From the NCBI GenBank assembly GCA_963210315.1, contig OY723314.1, forward strand, positions 372,001 through 436,000: DNA of 64,000 bases. Direction: 5' to 3'. Both the position numbers and the translations under genes were made by a program. A model generated the notes under the pieces. It was not told the origin of the DNA and searched no databases. It saw only the letters and a program-made list of their open reading frames with translations. Each line of letters starts with the position of its first letter. Position 1 is the first letter of the stretch. Below are positions 21,701 to 32,815 of this stretch, piece after piece. The DNA is from Rhynchopus euleeides (Eukaryota; Euglenozoa; Diplonemea; Diplonemida; Diplonemidae).

Positions 21701-24700
21701 TGCCACCTACCACTAGAGGTTCCCCCCAGCCACCAATAGGTTGCCCCCTACCTCTAGAGGTTCCCCCCAGCCACTAATGGGTTGCCCCCTACCTCTAGAG
21801 GTTCCCCCCAGCCACCAATGGGTTGCCCCCTACCTCTAGAGGTTCCCCCCAGCCACTAATGGGTTGCCCCCTACCTCTAGAGGTTCCCCCCAGCCACCAA
21901 TGGGTTGCCCCCTACCTCTAGAGGTTCCCCCCAGCCACCAATAGGTTGCCACCTACCTCTAGAGGTTCCCCCCGGCCACCAATAGGTTGCCCCCTACCTC
22001 TAGAGGTTCCCCCCAGCCACCAATGGGTTGCCCCCTACCTCTAGAGGTTCCCCCCAGCCACAAATAGGTTGCCCCCTACCTCTAGAGGTTCCCCCCAGCC
22101 ACCAATAGGTTGCCCCCTACCTCTAGAGGTTCCCCCCAGCCACTAATGGGTTGCCCCATACCTCTAGAGGTTCCCCCCAGCCACAAATAGGTTGCCACCT
22201 ACCTCTAGAGGTTCCCGCCAGCCACAAATAGGTTGCCACCTACCTCTAGAGGTTCCCCCCAGCCACTAATGGGTTGCCCCCTACCTCTAGGGGTTCCCCC
22301 CAGCCACCAATAGGTTGCCCCCTACCTCTAGAGGTTCCCCCCAGCCACCAATGGGTTGCCACCTACCTCTAGAGGTTCCCCCTAGCCACAAATAGGTTGC
22401 CCCCTACCTCTAGAGGTTCCCCCCAGCCACCAATGGGTTGCCACCTACCTCTAGAGGTTCCCCCCAGCCACAAATAGGTTGCCCCCTACCTCTAGAGGTT
22501 CCCCCCAGCCACTAATGGGTTGCCACCTACCTCTAGAGGTTCCCCCCAGCCACAAATAGGTTGCCCCCTACCTCTAGAGGTTCCCCCCAGCCACCAATGG
22601 GTTGCCACCTACCTCTAGAGGTTCCCCCCAGCCACTAATGGGTTGCCACCTACCTCTAGAGGTTCCCCCCAGCCACTAATGGGTTGCCACCTACCTCTAG
22701 AGGTTCCCCCCAGCCACCAATAGGTTGCCCCCTACCTCTAGAGGTTCCCCCCACCCACCAATGGGTTGCCCCTTGCCTCTAGAGGTTCCCCCCAGCCACT
22801 AATGGGTTGCCACCTACCTCTAGAGGTTCCCCCCAGCCACAAATAGGTTGCCCCCTACCTCTAGAGGTTCCCCCCAGCCACTAATGGGTTGCCCCCTACC
22901 TCTAGAGGTTCCCCCCAGCCACAAATAGGTTGCCACCTACCTCTAGAGGTTCCCGCCAGCCACAAATAGGTTGCCACCTACCTCTAGAGGTTCCCCCCAG
23001 CCACTAATGGGTTGCCCCCTACCTCTAGGGGTTCCCCCCAGCCACGAATAGGTTGCCCCCTACCTCTAGAGGTTCCCCCCAGCCACCAATGGGTTGCCAC
23101 CTACCTCTAGAGGTTCCCCCCAGCCACAAATAGGTTGCCACCTACGTCTAGAGGTTCCCCCCAGCCACCAATAGGTTGCCCCCTACCTCTAGAGGTTCCC
23201 CCCAGCCACCAATGGGTTGCCACCTACCTCTAGAGGTTCCCCCCAGCCACAAATAGGTTGCCCCCTACCTCTAGAGGTTCCCCCCAGCCACTAATGGGTT
23301 GCCACCTACCTCTAGAGGTTCCCCCCAGCCACCAATAGGTTGCCCCCTACCTCTAGAGGTTCCCCCCAGCCACCAATGGGTTGCCACCTACCTCTAGAGG
23401 TTCCCCCCAGCCACAAATAGGTTGCCCCCTACCTCTAGAGGTTCCCCCCAGCCACTAATGGGTTGCCACCTACCTCTAGAGGTTCCCCCCAGCCACCAAT
23501 AGGTTGCCCCCTACCTCTAGAGGTTCCCCCCAGCCACCAATGGGTTGCCACCTACCTCTAGAGGTTCCCCCCAGCCACAAATAGGTTGCCCCCTACCTCT
23601 AGAGGTTCCCCCCAGCCACCAATGGGTTGCCACCTACCTCTAGAGGTTCCCCCCAGCCACAAATAGGTTGCCCCCGACCTCTAGAGGTTCCCCCCAGCCA
23701 CCAATAGGTTGCCCCCTACCTCTAGAGGTTCCCCCCAGCCACAAATAGGTTGATACCTACCTCTAGAGGTTCCCCCCAGCCACCAATGGGTTGCCACCTA
23801 CCTCTAGAGGTTCCCCCCAGCCACTAATGGGTTGCCACCTACCTCTAGAGGTTCCCCCCAGCCACCAATAGGTTGCCACCTACCTCTAGAGGTTCCCCCC
23901 AGCCACTAATGGGTTGCCACCTACCTCTAGAGGTTCCCCCCAGCCACAAATAGGTTGCCACCTACCTCTAGAGGTTCCCCCCAGCCACCAATGGGTTGCC
24001 ACCTACCTCTAGAGGTTCCCCCTAGCCACAAATAGGTTGCCCCCTACCTCTAGAGGTTCCCCCCAGCCACCAATGGGTTGCCACCTACCTCTAGAGGTTC
24101 CCCCCAGCCACTAATGGGTTGCCACCTACCTCTAGAGGTTCCCCCCAGCCACAAATAGGTTGCCACCTACCTCTAGAGGTTCCCCCCAGCCACCAATGGG
24201 TTGCCACCTACCTCTAGAGGTTCCCCCTAGCCACAAATAGGTTGCCCCCTACCTCTAGAGGTTCCCCCCAGCCACTAATGGGTTGCCACCTACCTCTAGA
24301 GGTTCCCCCCAGCCACAAATAGGTTGCCCCCTACCTCTAGAGGTTCCCCCCAGCCACCAATGGGTTGCCACCTACCTCTAGAGGTTCCCCCCAGCCACTA
24401 ATGGGTTGCCACCTACCTCTAGAGGTTCCCCCCAGCCACAAATAGGTTGCCCCCTACCTCTAGAGGTTCCCCCCAGCCACTAATGGGTTGCCCCCTACCT
24501 CTAGAGGTTCCCCCCAGCCACAAATAGGTTGCCACCTACCTCTAGAGGTTCCCGCCAGCCACAAATAGGTTGCCACCTACCTCTAGAGGTTCCCCCCAGC
24601 CACTAATGGGTTGCCCCCTACCTCTAGGGGTTCCCCCCAGCCACGAATAGGTTGCCCCCTACCTCTAGAGGTTCCCCCCAGCCACCAATGGGTTGCCACC

Positions 24701-25873
24701 TACCTCTAGAGGTTCCCCCCAGCCACAAATAGGTTGCCACCTACGTCTAGAGGTTCCCCCCAGCCACCAATAGGTTGCCCCCTACCTCTAGAGGTTCCCC
24801 CCAGCCACCAATGGGTTGCCACCTACCTCTAGAGGTTCCCCCCAGCCACAAATAGGTTGCCCCCTACCTCTAGAGGTTCCCCCCAGCCACTAATGGGTTG
24901 CCACCTACCTCTAGAGGTTCCCCCCAGCCACCAATAGGTTGCCCCCTACCTCTAGAGGTTCCCCCCAGCCACCAATGGGTTGCCACCTACCTCTAGAGGT
25001 TCCCCCCAGCCACAAATAGGTTGCCCCCTACCTCTAGAGGTTCCCCCCAGCCACTAATGGGTTGCCACCTACCTCTAGAGGTTCCCCCCAGCCACCAATA
25101 GGTTGCCCCCTACCTCTAGAGGTTCCCCCCAGCCACCAATGGGTTGCCACCTACCTCTAGAGGTTCCCCCCAGCCACTAATGGGTTGCCACCTACCTCTA
25201 GAGGTTCCCCCCAGCCACAAATAGGTTGCCACCTACCTCTAGAGGTTCCCCCCAGCCACCAATGGGTTGCCACCTACCTCTAGAGGTTCCCCCCAGCCAC
25301 TAATGGGTTGCCACCTACCTCTAGAGGTTCCCCCCAGCCACCAATAGGTTGCCCCCTACCTCTAGAGGTTCCCCCCACCCACCAATGGGTTGCCCCCTAC
25401 CTCTAGAGGTTCCCCCCAGCCACTAATGGGTTGCCACCTACCTCTAGAGGTTCCCCCCAGCCACTAATGGGTTGCCACCTACCTCTAGAGGTTCCCCCCA
25501 GCCACAAATAGGTTGCCACCTACCTCTAGAGGTTCCCCCCAGCCACCAATGGGTTGCCACCTACCTCTAGAGGTTCCCCCCACCCACCAATGGGTTGCCC
25601 CCTACCTCTAGAGGTTCCCCCCACCCACCAATGGGTTGCCCCCTACCTCTAGAGGTTCCCCCCAGCCACAAATAGGTTGCCCCCTACCTCTAGAGGTTCC
25701 CCCCACCCACCAATGGGTTGCCCCCTACCTCTAGAGGTTCCCCCCACCCACCAATGGGTTGCCCCCTACCTCTAGAGGTTCCCCCCAGCCACTAATGGGT
25801 TGCCACCTACCTCTAGAGGTTCCCCCCAGCCACTAATGGGTTGCCACCTACCTCTAGAGGTTCCCCCCAGCCA
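21700..25873 (+). repeat. Satellite array B, 41-bp period, about 102 units
   Basis: Same period as array A but a distinct subfamily: AGCCACCAATGGGTTGCCAC then CTACCTCTAGAGGTTCCCCC. The change GGGG to GAGG makes ACCTCTAGAGGT, a perfect 12-bp palindrome, in each unit. The switch from A to B is sharp, near 21690-21720. Marker variants (GTTCCCGCCA at 22211, 22949 and 24548; CCACGAATAGG near 23042 and 24641) show block duplications of 18 and 39 units (738 and 1599 bp). Confidence 0.97.
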
Positions 25874-26824
25874 CCCCCGCCCCGCCCCCCCCCCCCCCCC
25901 CCCCATGACTTCATCCGTCCCCACCCAAAGCTCAAGCTTCCTGGACACGCTCGTTTGAGCAATCTGGAATCTGTAGAAGGCTCGCCGTGTAGGCGGCCTT
26001 GGCTATTTTGCCGGCTTGCTGGTCTGCGGCCCAGGATGCGCCTGCAGCGCCGTGTTGTCCCACGTTCTTGAGGCACCAAGCTTGAGGATTCTCTGGCAGA
26101 TATGTTTACGATGTCCTTCACGTCTCAATGGGTTCTTCGGGTGTCCCATTCAGAAAAACACCCGAAAAATATGACGACTTTGCTAAACTGGACCCAACTC
26201 CCCATACTCTTTTTTTTGCCATTTTTCAGCATTTTCCCCCGATTTTTCGGTTTTTTTTTGAAAAAAATTATTTTTTGTCCAGAATCGACACCCCCCTGAC
26301 CACTGACGTCATGTGGGTGGGTCACTTCCTCGGTCAAAACCCGTGAGGAACTGGGCATTGGCCCAGATCCTGACCTCGCTCAGGACCTGTTCACTCGCCG
26401 GTACTAGGAGCACTCATGAGCATGAAGCGGGCACACCTTAGTGTTGAAGGAGATGCGTGGTCCTAGTGTAGTCGGTCTGAATGGGAGGAGATGAACTCCG
26501 TACATTTGAGATGACTCGTTGCATAGCCCACAGGAAGCTTCACGGCTGATCTGAGACCTGGGGCGGTTCTGACCCTGGTCACAGAGTCATCACCCACTGA
26601 GAACACTGGAGCAGAGGGCTTGATCTAGGTCAGGAACCGGGTCTTCACTGAGGCAATGACCCACTCACCACCTCAGCAGTGATCTGACGTCCCTGGCCGC
26701 CATTTTGCCCCCAAAAATACGACGGAAAAATTATCGCCCACTTATCGCCTTGACAGAATGGGCGATAATGAGGGCGATAATTTTTGCGATCTGGGCGATA
26801 ACCGAATCGCCCGCACCCTATGCC
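25874..26824. other. Right non-satellite flank inside the 11-kb element
   Basis: After a final C-run the satellite ends. A unique stretch (25910-26100) follows, then a TTTTTCGGTTTTTTTT-rich part facing the inner inverted repeat, then about 400 bp of unremarkable sequence before the ATTATCGCCC iterons. No gene is supported here. Confidence 0.5.
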
Positions 26825-28858
26825 TAGGGGAGTCCACGTGTAGGAAAATCCCTGTTTAGGCCTGTCACAAACACGATTTTTTTGATTTTCGGTCAAAAAC
26901 TCCACCAAAATGGGCGTACCTGGCCAAAAATCTCGTGGGGGATCACTGAAAAAATCCGAGAAAATAGCAGACACCCTCGGGAAAGTCCATCCATTCGAAT
27001 TACTTGGCATTTTTTCCTGAAAAATGGCCGAAAATGTGTAACAAAAATGTAACACTTTTCGGCCAAATTGTAACACTTATCAAAACCCCATCTGAGCGCC
27101 CAGAATACCATCTAAACACCCCAAAACCGCAAAAATACCCCTCCAGTGAGGTATCCGGGTGGGAAAAAATGAGGGTTGCACCTTTTTGAGACCCAACTTT
27201 GGGTCCCAGCCGGGATTTCCTGGCCGAACCCCCATAAACCCCCTGGTTTTCCCCTCTTTTTCAGCCTTTTCCAGACCCGCGGACCCAAAAAATACCACCC
27301 AGAGGGCCACAGAAGTCCCCAAAACCCGCCAGGAGTCACAGACATGTCCTAAAAGGGGTGGGAAAAACCAGGGGCGACCACTTTGGTGGTCAGTTTTGAC
27401 CCAGACTCCCGAAATTTCCTGCTGTAACACTTATGTAACACTTAGCGGTACAGAAGTTGGCGAAATTACACCACTTTTCGGGGTGGCTCTGGGTGCCCAG
27501 AATACCATCTGGACACCCCAAAACCATGATAACCTCATTCCAGTGAGGTATCCGGGTGGGAAAAAATGGGGGTTGCACCTCTTTGAGGGGACCTTTGGGG
27601 TTCCGGTGGGTGTTGAGTCGGGAACCCCCCCCAAAACCCCCCAAAGTACCCTGCTGGAGGCACTCAAAACCTCCCACACCAACATCGACCCCACGAACCC
27701 GAATAGGGGCGGTGGAGTGAAAGCCTTGTGTCGCCAGGAGCTAACAAGGACATTTCCTTTGGAGAGAGTCATGGTAGGTACACAATTGGACATCGGGGGT
27801 CTTCTCGGAGCCAAACTGTGTCTGTGTGCTGGAAAGGTGTATGTTCACCTGACATATCGAGGACATCCTCAGAGCCGTGGGGTCTTCTCACCACCAAGTC
27901 ACTCTGAGTCTGAGACAACCAACTCGGAGCCCGCGACAAGTGTCATTGTTCCCTCCTGGCGACACAAGGCTTTCACTCCGTCGCCCCTATTCGGGTTCGT
28001 GGGGTCGATGTTGGTGTGGGAGGTTTTGAGTGCCTCCAGCAGGGTACTTCGGGGTTTGGGGGGTTTTGTGGGGGACTCAACACCCACCGGAACCCCAAAG
28101 GTGGCTTCAAAGAGGTGCAGCCCCCATTTTTTCCCACCCGGATACCTCACTGGAATGAGGTTATCATGGTTTTGGGGTGTCCAGATGGTATTCTGGGCAC
28201 CCAGAGCCACCCCGAAAAGTGGTGTAATTTCACCAACTTCTGTACCGCTAAGTGTCACATAAGTGTTACAGCAGGAAATTTCGGGAGTCTGGGTCAAAAC
28301 TGACCACCAAAGTGGTCGCCCCTGGTTTTTCCCACCCCTTTTAGGGCACATCTGTGACTCCTGGGGGTTTTTTGGGGCTGCTGTGGCCCTCTGGGTGGTA
28401 TTTTTTGGGTCCGCGGGTCTGGAAAATACTGAAAAAAGAGGGGAAAACCGGAGGGTCCATGGGGGTTCAGCCAGGAAATCCCGGCTGGGACCCAACGCTG
28501 GGTCTCAAAAAGGTGCAACCCCCATTTTTTCCCACCCGGATACCTCACTGGAGGGGTATTTTTGCGGTTTTGGGGTGTTTAGGTGGTATCCTGGGCGCTC
28601 AGATGGGGTTTTGATAAGTGTTACAATTTGGCCGAAAAGTGTCCATTTTTGGTCCACATTTTCGGCCATTTTTCAGGAAAAAATGCCAAGTAATTCGAAT
28701 GGATCGACTTTCCCGAGGGTGTCTGCTATTTTCTCGGATTTTTTCAGTGATCCCCCACGAGATTTTTGGCCAGGTACGCCTATTTTGGTGGAGTTTTTGA
28801 CCGAAAATCAAAAAAATCGTGTTCTGTGACAGGAAAAACGGCCTCGTGGACCTCCCTA
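26825..28858. mobile_element. Near-complete 2-kb palindromic element
   Basis: Two arms of about 900 bp are inverted copies with few mismatches, separated by a roughly 210-bp unique loop (27745-27955). The ends carry CCTGTCACA followed by AACACGATTTTTTTGATTTT, with an outer GGGAGTCCACG-like block. The AACACGATTTTT core also resembles the ends of the 1.1-kb elements at 1 and 47600. The long open frame across 27159-28262 is the arm read in and then back out, not a gene. Confidence 0.85.
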
Positions 28859-28895
28859 CCCCCCCCCCCCCCACCACTCCGACACAGACATATAT

Positions 28896-29246
28896 ATACC
28901 GTATACGTAAATATTATGGAACGTAAATATTATGGAACGGGCCCATTTTTGCCCGGTCCGTTCCATAATATTTACGTTCCATAATATTTACAGGGCCAGT
29001 TGGGGACTCGGTGGTGAGGGTGGCTTGCCTCAGGAATCGCGCGAAAAGTGCACGAGTAGGTCCCGTCAGGGACTCTGTATGCTGTCCGATCACCTGGCCC
29101 AAGTCCCCGAGTCGCAGAAAGCCCTGTAAATATTATGGAACGAAAAAAATCTGGAACGCCAACCCACCAGCGTTCCAAAATATTTACGTTCCATAATATT
29201 TACGTTCCATAATATTTACGTTCCAAAATATTTACGTATACGGTAT
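28896..29246. mobile_element. Iteron foldback element upstream of the actin-like gene
   Basis: The ends are inverted copies of ATACCGTATACGTAAATATT, each followed inward by tandem 16-bp units GTAAATATTATGGAAC. A third set in the middle (28940-28995 and 29127-29150) makes it a multi-stem foldback. It ends 116 bp before the actin-like start codon, so it lies in or next to that promoter. Confidence 0.8.
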
Positions 29247-29362
29247 TCCAAAAATGCCCCTCCGCTGTTCATAACGCTCACTCCACACACACACACCCCA
29301 AGGTACCCTCCCCTCCCCTCCCCCTCTCCCCCACCAACACAGACGCCCCCAACTCCGATACG

Positions 29363-30517
29363 ATGGCGGACTGGGAGGACAACCCAGCGGTGGTGCTGGA
29401 CAACGGCACGGGTATGATGAAGGCCGGGTTTGCCGGCCAGGAGGAGCCCGGCGCTGTGTTCCCCGCTGCCGTGTCGCGCAAGAGGGGTGTCGAGACAGCC
29501 CTCGTTGGCGACGACGCTGTGGGCAAGGCGGGTTACCGCATCAAATACCCTGTGGAGCACGGGATTGTCAACAACTGGGACGACATGGCGTTGGTGTGGC
29601 GGAAGGCTTACGAGGAGCTGGATGTGGAGCCGGGCAACCAGGGTGTCCTGGTGACGGAGGCGCCGCTCAACCCGCGGAAGAACAGGGAGAAGATGCTCGA
29701 AGTCCTCTTCGACGACTTCGGGGTCCCTGCCTGCTACATCCAGATCCAGGCCGTGCTCTCTCTAATGGCATCTGGAAGGAACGACGGCGTCGTTATCGAC
29801 TCTGGGGATGGTGTGACCCACGCTGTCCCGGTGTTCGACGGGCGTGTCGTCCCAACCGCGGTGAAACGGAGCGAGATTGCAGGCCGCGACCTCACGGAGT
29901 GGATGCAGGAGCTCCTGAATGAGGACCAGGACTTCCGCTTCAGCTCCTCCCTCCATAAGGAATGGGTCAAGGAGATCAAAGAGAAGTTCTGCTACATCGA
30001 GGATGACTTCGACTCTGCCCTGGAGAAGTGGAATGACGAGAACGACTGCTTCGACGACGAGCACACCCTGCCGGATGGGACATTCATCAAGGTCGGGCGG
30101 GCGAAGTTCTGCTGCCCGGAGGCGATCTTCAACCCCGGCCTGATGGAGCGCGAGGAACCAGCCCTGCACGACCTCCTGTTCAACTCTGTGTGGGACTGCC
30201 CGATCGACACGCGAAAAACGCTTCTCTCTAACATCGTGCTGTCGGGTGGTTCGACCCTCTTCAAAGGCATGGAGAGCCGCCTCACGAAGGAGATGAAGAA
30301 TCACCCGAAGCTCCCCGAGGGTGCCAGGGAAATCGTGAAGGTTGTCAGCGATGCCTCCGATGACGGGCGGAATATCCGGAAGTACACCGTGTGGATGGGA
30401 GGCGCCGTGCTCGCGTCCCTCGGCACATTCCAGGAGCACTGGATTACCAAAGAGGAGTACGAAGAGCACGGACCGGACATCGTGCACCAAAGATGCGACT
30501 CCCTGTCCGGGTATTAA
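29363..30517 (+). CDS. Divergent actin-family protein
   Basis: A single exon of 384 residues, close to actin's 375. The ATG at 29363 sits in CGATACGATGG and is followed directly by the actin N-terminus. Phosphate loop 1 is DNGTGMMKAGFAG (13-25) and loop 2 is DSGDGVTHAVPV (146-157). The hydrolysis residues equivalent to actin Gln137 and His161 are present (Q129, H153). LSGGSTLFKGM and VWMGGAVLASLGTF match the C-terminal half. The DNase-I-binding loop between the first strands is about eight residues shorter than in actin, there is an insert near PEGAREIVKVVSDASDDG, and the usual KCF end is replaced by RCDSLSGY. ATP binding is expected. Filament formation like conventional actin is doubtful because that loop makes polymer contacts. 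It could be a lineage-specific actin-related protein or a fast-evolving actin. Confidence 0.93.
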   Translation: MADWEDNPAVVLDNGTGMMKAGFAGQEEPGAVFPAAVSRKRGVETALVGDDAVGKAGYRIKYPVEHGIVNNWDDMALVWRKAYEELDVEPGNQGVLVTEAPLNPRKNREKMLEVLFDDFGVPACYIQIQAVLSLMASGRNDGVVIDSGDGVTHAVPVFDGRVVPTAVKRSEIAGRDLTEWMQELLNEDQDFRFSSSLHKEWVKEIKEKFCYIEDDFDSALEKWNDENDCFDDEHTLPDGTFIKVGRAKFCCPEAIFNPGLMEREEPALHDLLFNSVWDCPIDTRKTLLSNIVLSGGSTLFKGMESRLTKEMKNHPKLPEGAREIVKVVSDASDDGRNIRKYTVWMGGAVLASLGTFQEHWITKEEYEEHGPDIVHQRCDSLSGY

Positions 30518-30795
30518 CTGTGGGGTGGGGTGGGGTGTGGGGTGGGCCCCCACATTGCCTTCACCACACCTCTCTGCTGTGGCAACCCTTCTCTTTATTG
30601 TCACGATTGAGGTAAAGCGTGTGGGCCCAGCATGGGGCATGGGGGGTTGTGGAGGGGTGGGTGGGTGTGCTTGTCTGGATAAAGGGCGGCATGGCGTCAC
30701 GCCAGTTAGCCCGTGTGGTTGTGAGCTGTGCCGTGTGCATGTGGGTGTTGCTGCGCTATGCCGTGTCCAGGGAGGGAGAAGGTGTATTGCGTCTA

Positions 30796-30930
30796 CAGTG
30801 CACAGTGGAGATCACATTAAGAGCAAGGGGGGCCTCGCGACTAGATGTGACGAGCTGACTGGTAGCGAGGGCCCCCCAGGGTTGTGAACGGTGTGCTATG
30901 CACCGCTATAGTAAGACTAACGTGTGTGGT
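30796..30930 (+). repeat. Dispersed 3'-flank motif, copy 1, split by a MITE
   Basis: ACAGTGGAGATCACATTAAG before the MITE and GTGCTATGCACCGCTATAGT then AACGTGTGTG after it match the order in the copies at 54966-55090 and 59205-59310. The insertion therefore postdates the motif. Confidence 0.55.
30829..30877. mobile_element. Small MITE (GGGGCCCTCGCTACCAG family), copy d, short
   Basis: A 49-bp internally deleted member: GGGGCCTCGCGACTAG, a short TGTGACGAGCTGA middle, and TGGTAGCGAGGGCCCCCC-type right end. AGG occurs on both sides as a 3-bp target duplication. Confidence 0.7.
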
Positions 30931-31095
30931 TGTGTGTGCCGGGGAGAGCAGGTCATTCGGTGCGTCACACGACTCTGCACAGATTTCACGTGTGTCCTGA
31001 TGTGAGACAGTAGAATGTATCATCAAGAGTTCACTTGGTGCGACCTGCTCAGCAAAGAGGTTAACATGCGTGTCTGTGTGTAGGGTGAGGAGGAG

Positions 31096-31180
31096 GGTGT
31101 GTGTGACAGTGGAGGCAGCGCTAGAGCTCGCTCGGTGCGTCCTACACTATACTAAAAAGATAAACGTGTGTGTGTGATTA
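31096..31180 (+). repeat. Dispersed 3'-flank motif, copy 2 (diverged)
   Basis: GTGTGTGACAGTGGAG, AGCTCGCTCGGTGCG, CTACACTATACTAAAAAG and AAACGTGTGTG appear in the same order as in the other copies. It may be an old tandem copy of the motif at 30796. Confidence 0.45.
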
Positions 31181-32383
31181 CACAGTGGAGATTGCGTCAA
31201 TAGCGAGCACAGAGAAGCCCGAAAACGAAGTGGGCCTTCTCAACGGATGCTTGATGTGCGATGTTCCTGGAAAATAAACACTATTGCAAACCGGGGCGGC
31301 AAATCGGAAGATAGAAAATCACATAATCTCTTCTCTCTGGTATCCCGCTTCTTCAACCTCTTCCCTCCCTGGTCCTCTTCCGACACAAACAGAGGCTCGG
31401 GGATTTCCGTGTAGAGAGTGTCGTGCTGACCTACACATGGCAAAAAATATTCACGCGTGCATGCGGCACAGCAAAGGGTCGTGCCAGGTTCCGCTCGGTG
31501 CCTCCCGACACCACTCAGAACAGATCACCGTGGGTGCAGCAGAAAGGTTCTATTCTATCTGGAACACACGATGCATCACACACCACACACGGACACACAT
31601 ACCCGCACCACCCCCCGATTAGTTTGGGCCTTTTAGACGACTTCATATGAACCCTGTATCCCACCCTCCCCTCCCAGATGATTCTACGTTGTGTCTGCCT
31701 GCTGTACAGCTACGCTTGAAGGCTGCCTGTAGGGGCTTAGGTGCCTCACACAGGTCTTCATTACATCTGTCCCACCCACCCATACACAGGCGTGTTCGGC
31801 GCGTTGTCTGTGCCAGGCGCCGTGTCGCCTGGCAACACCCTCCCTGAGTGGCACTGAGTTGGCCACACACTCTAACCCGAGCGGTCTGCTGTGGCGTAGA
31901 GTGGGGGGGGCGGCAAGTCACTCGCAAGGCAGTCAGGGATAGTGCGATCGTGGGGGGTGGGGGTGAGGTCGGTTCCCATCCCAAAGAGATCTTATACCGC
32001 CTTTATCTGAAGGGTTTTTTCAATTGGTTCTGTGCCAGTTCTGAAGGAGATAGTTTCATGGGGTTGGGGGGGGGGGGGTTCAGTCAAGGGAATGCTTTCT
32101 CTATCGATTCTCATAGAACGGCGACACGTGGATAGGGGGGGGCGACAGGGTAGCGGGTGTTGTCGCGGGTGTGCGGCACTGCAAGAAGGAACGAGACGCT
32201 GCATTATATCCCACACCCCTTTTCACTTTGCGGGGTGCACACAGCGTGCCACGTGCCAGACACACCGGCACAGGTATTACACACCACGCAAGTGACACAC
32301 GAGACACTCATGGTCAAATCATCCGTTTGCGAGAAAGACACCTTGCAGGCCTGCTTTTGCGAAGATAGGTTAACTTAGCCGAC

Positions 32384-32488
32384 CCTAGGCAGTGACTCGG
32401 GCGAACGTTTGCGCCAAACGTTCAGCCATCGTCACTTTTTTTCCTGCGAACGGCCGAACGACGCGTTCGTGCCAATCACTGCCCTAAG
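32384..32488. mobile_element. 105-bp foldback MITE
   Basis: TAGGCAGTGACTCGGGCGAACG at the left and the complement of TAGGGCAGTGATTGGCACGAACG at the right form imperfect inverted ends, with further GAACGTTTGCGCCAAACGTTC self-complementarity inside. No coding capacity. Confidence 0.6.
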
Positions 32489-32815
32489 GGGGTAATTGGC
32501 CACGAATAGGGCTGATTCAAGCAAATCGTGGAAAACGGGGGGGTCCACCACCACGACACATTGCCCCACAGGCGGTCCCCCTTTCTCCCTCCACTACCAC
32601 CCCTCTCGCCGCCAAGGGGGCTACACAGGGAGGGACACAAGAGCAGCGCGGCCCGTGTTGCAATTGCCTGGAAACCAAGCCTCAGCGGCACAAGCCTGCT
32701 GGGGGGAGAAGCGGCCTGCGTGCTTACCAGCGTCGGTTAGGCCGGACGAGGAGCGGGGGTGGGGGGTTTTTTTTGGGGGGGGGGCAGAAGTTAAGGGGGG
32801 GGGTGTGATTGCGCG

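Larger units (their letters stand above)
15872..26828. mobile_element. 11-kb inverted-repeat element carrying a satellite array
   Basis: The ends are a perfect 26-bp inverted repeat beginning CCTAGGCATAGGGTGCGGGC (15872-15897, complement 26803-26828). Inside each end are repeated ATTATCGCCC units: about seven on the left (15895-16010) and about five on the right (26730-26800), facing inward. This is the layout of a DNA transposon end with transposase-binding iterons. The interior is almost entirely the 41-bp satellite, and no transposase is visible, so the element would be non-autonomous. Flanks are a C-run and the next element, so no target duplication can be read. Confidence 0.7.
30518..32815. 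other. Intergenic between actin-like and MSI1-like genes
   Basis: No gene supported. It holds small repeats listed separately, a hairpin GAGAAGCCC / GGGCCTTCTC at about 31211-31240, and G-runs near 32060 and 32770. No standard poly(A) signal is evident after the actin-like gene. Confidence 0.45.

Noticed and set aside
20957-21716. Short repetitive frames in the satellite (GYPLPLGV-type)
   Set aside because: They are readings of the 41-bp unit. The unit length is not a multiple of three and nearby units carry stops in all frames.
27159-28262. 367-residue open frame in the 2-kb palindrome
   Set aside because: It runs into one arm and back out of the other; its two halves mirror each other's sequence through inverted repeats, and no domain is visible.
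29762-30700. 312-residue minus-strand frame
   Set aside because: Antisense shadow of the actin-like gene, whose plus strand has clear family motifs.
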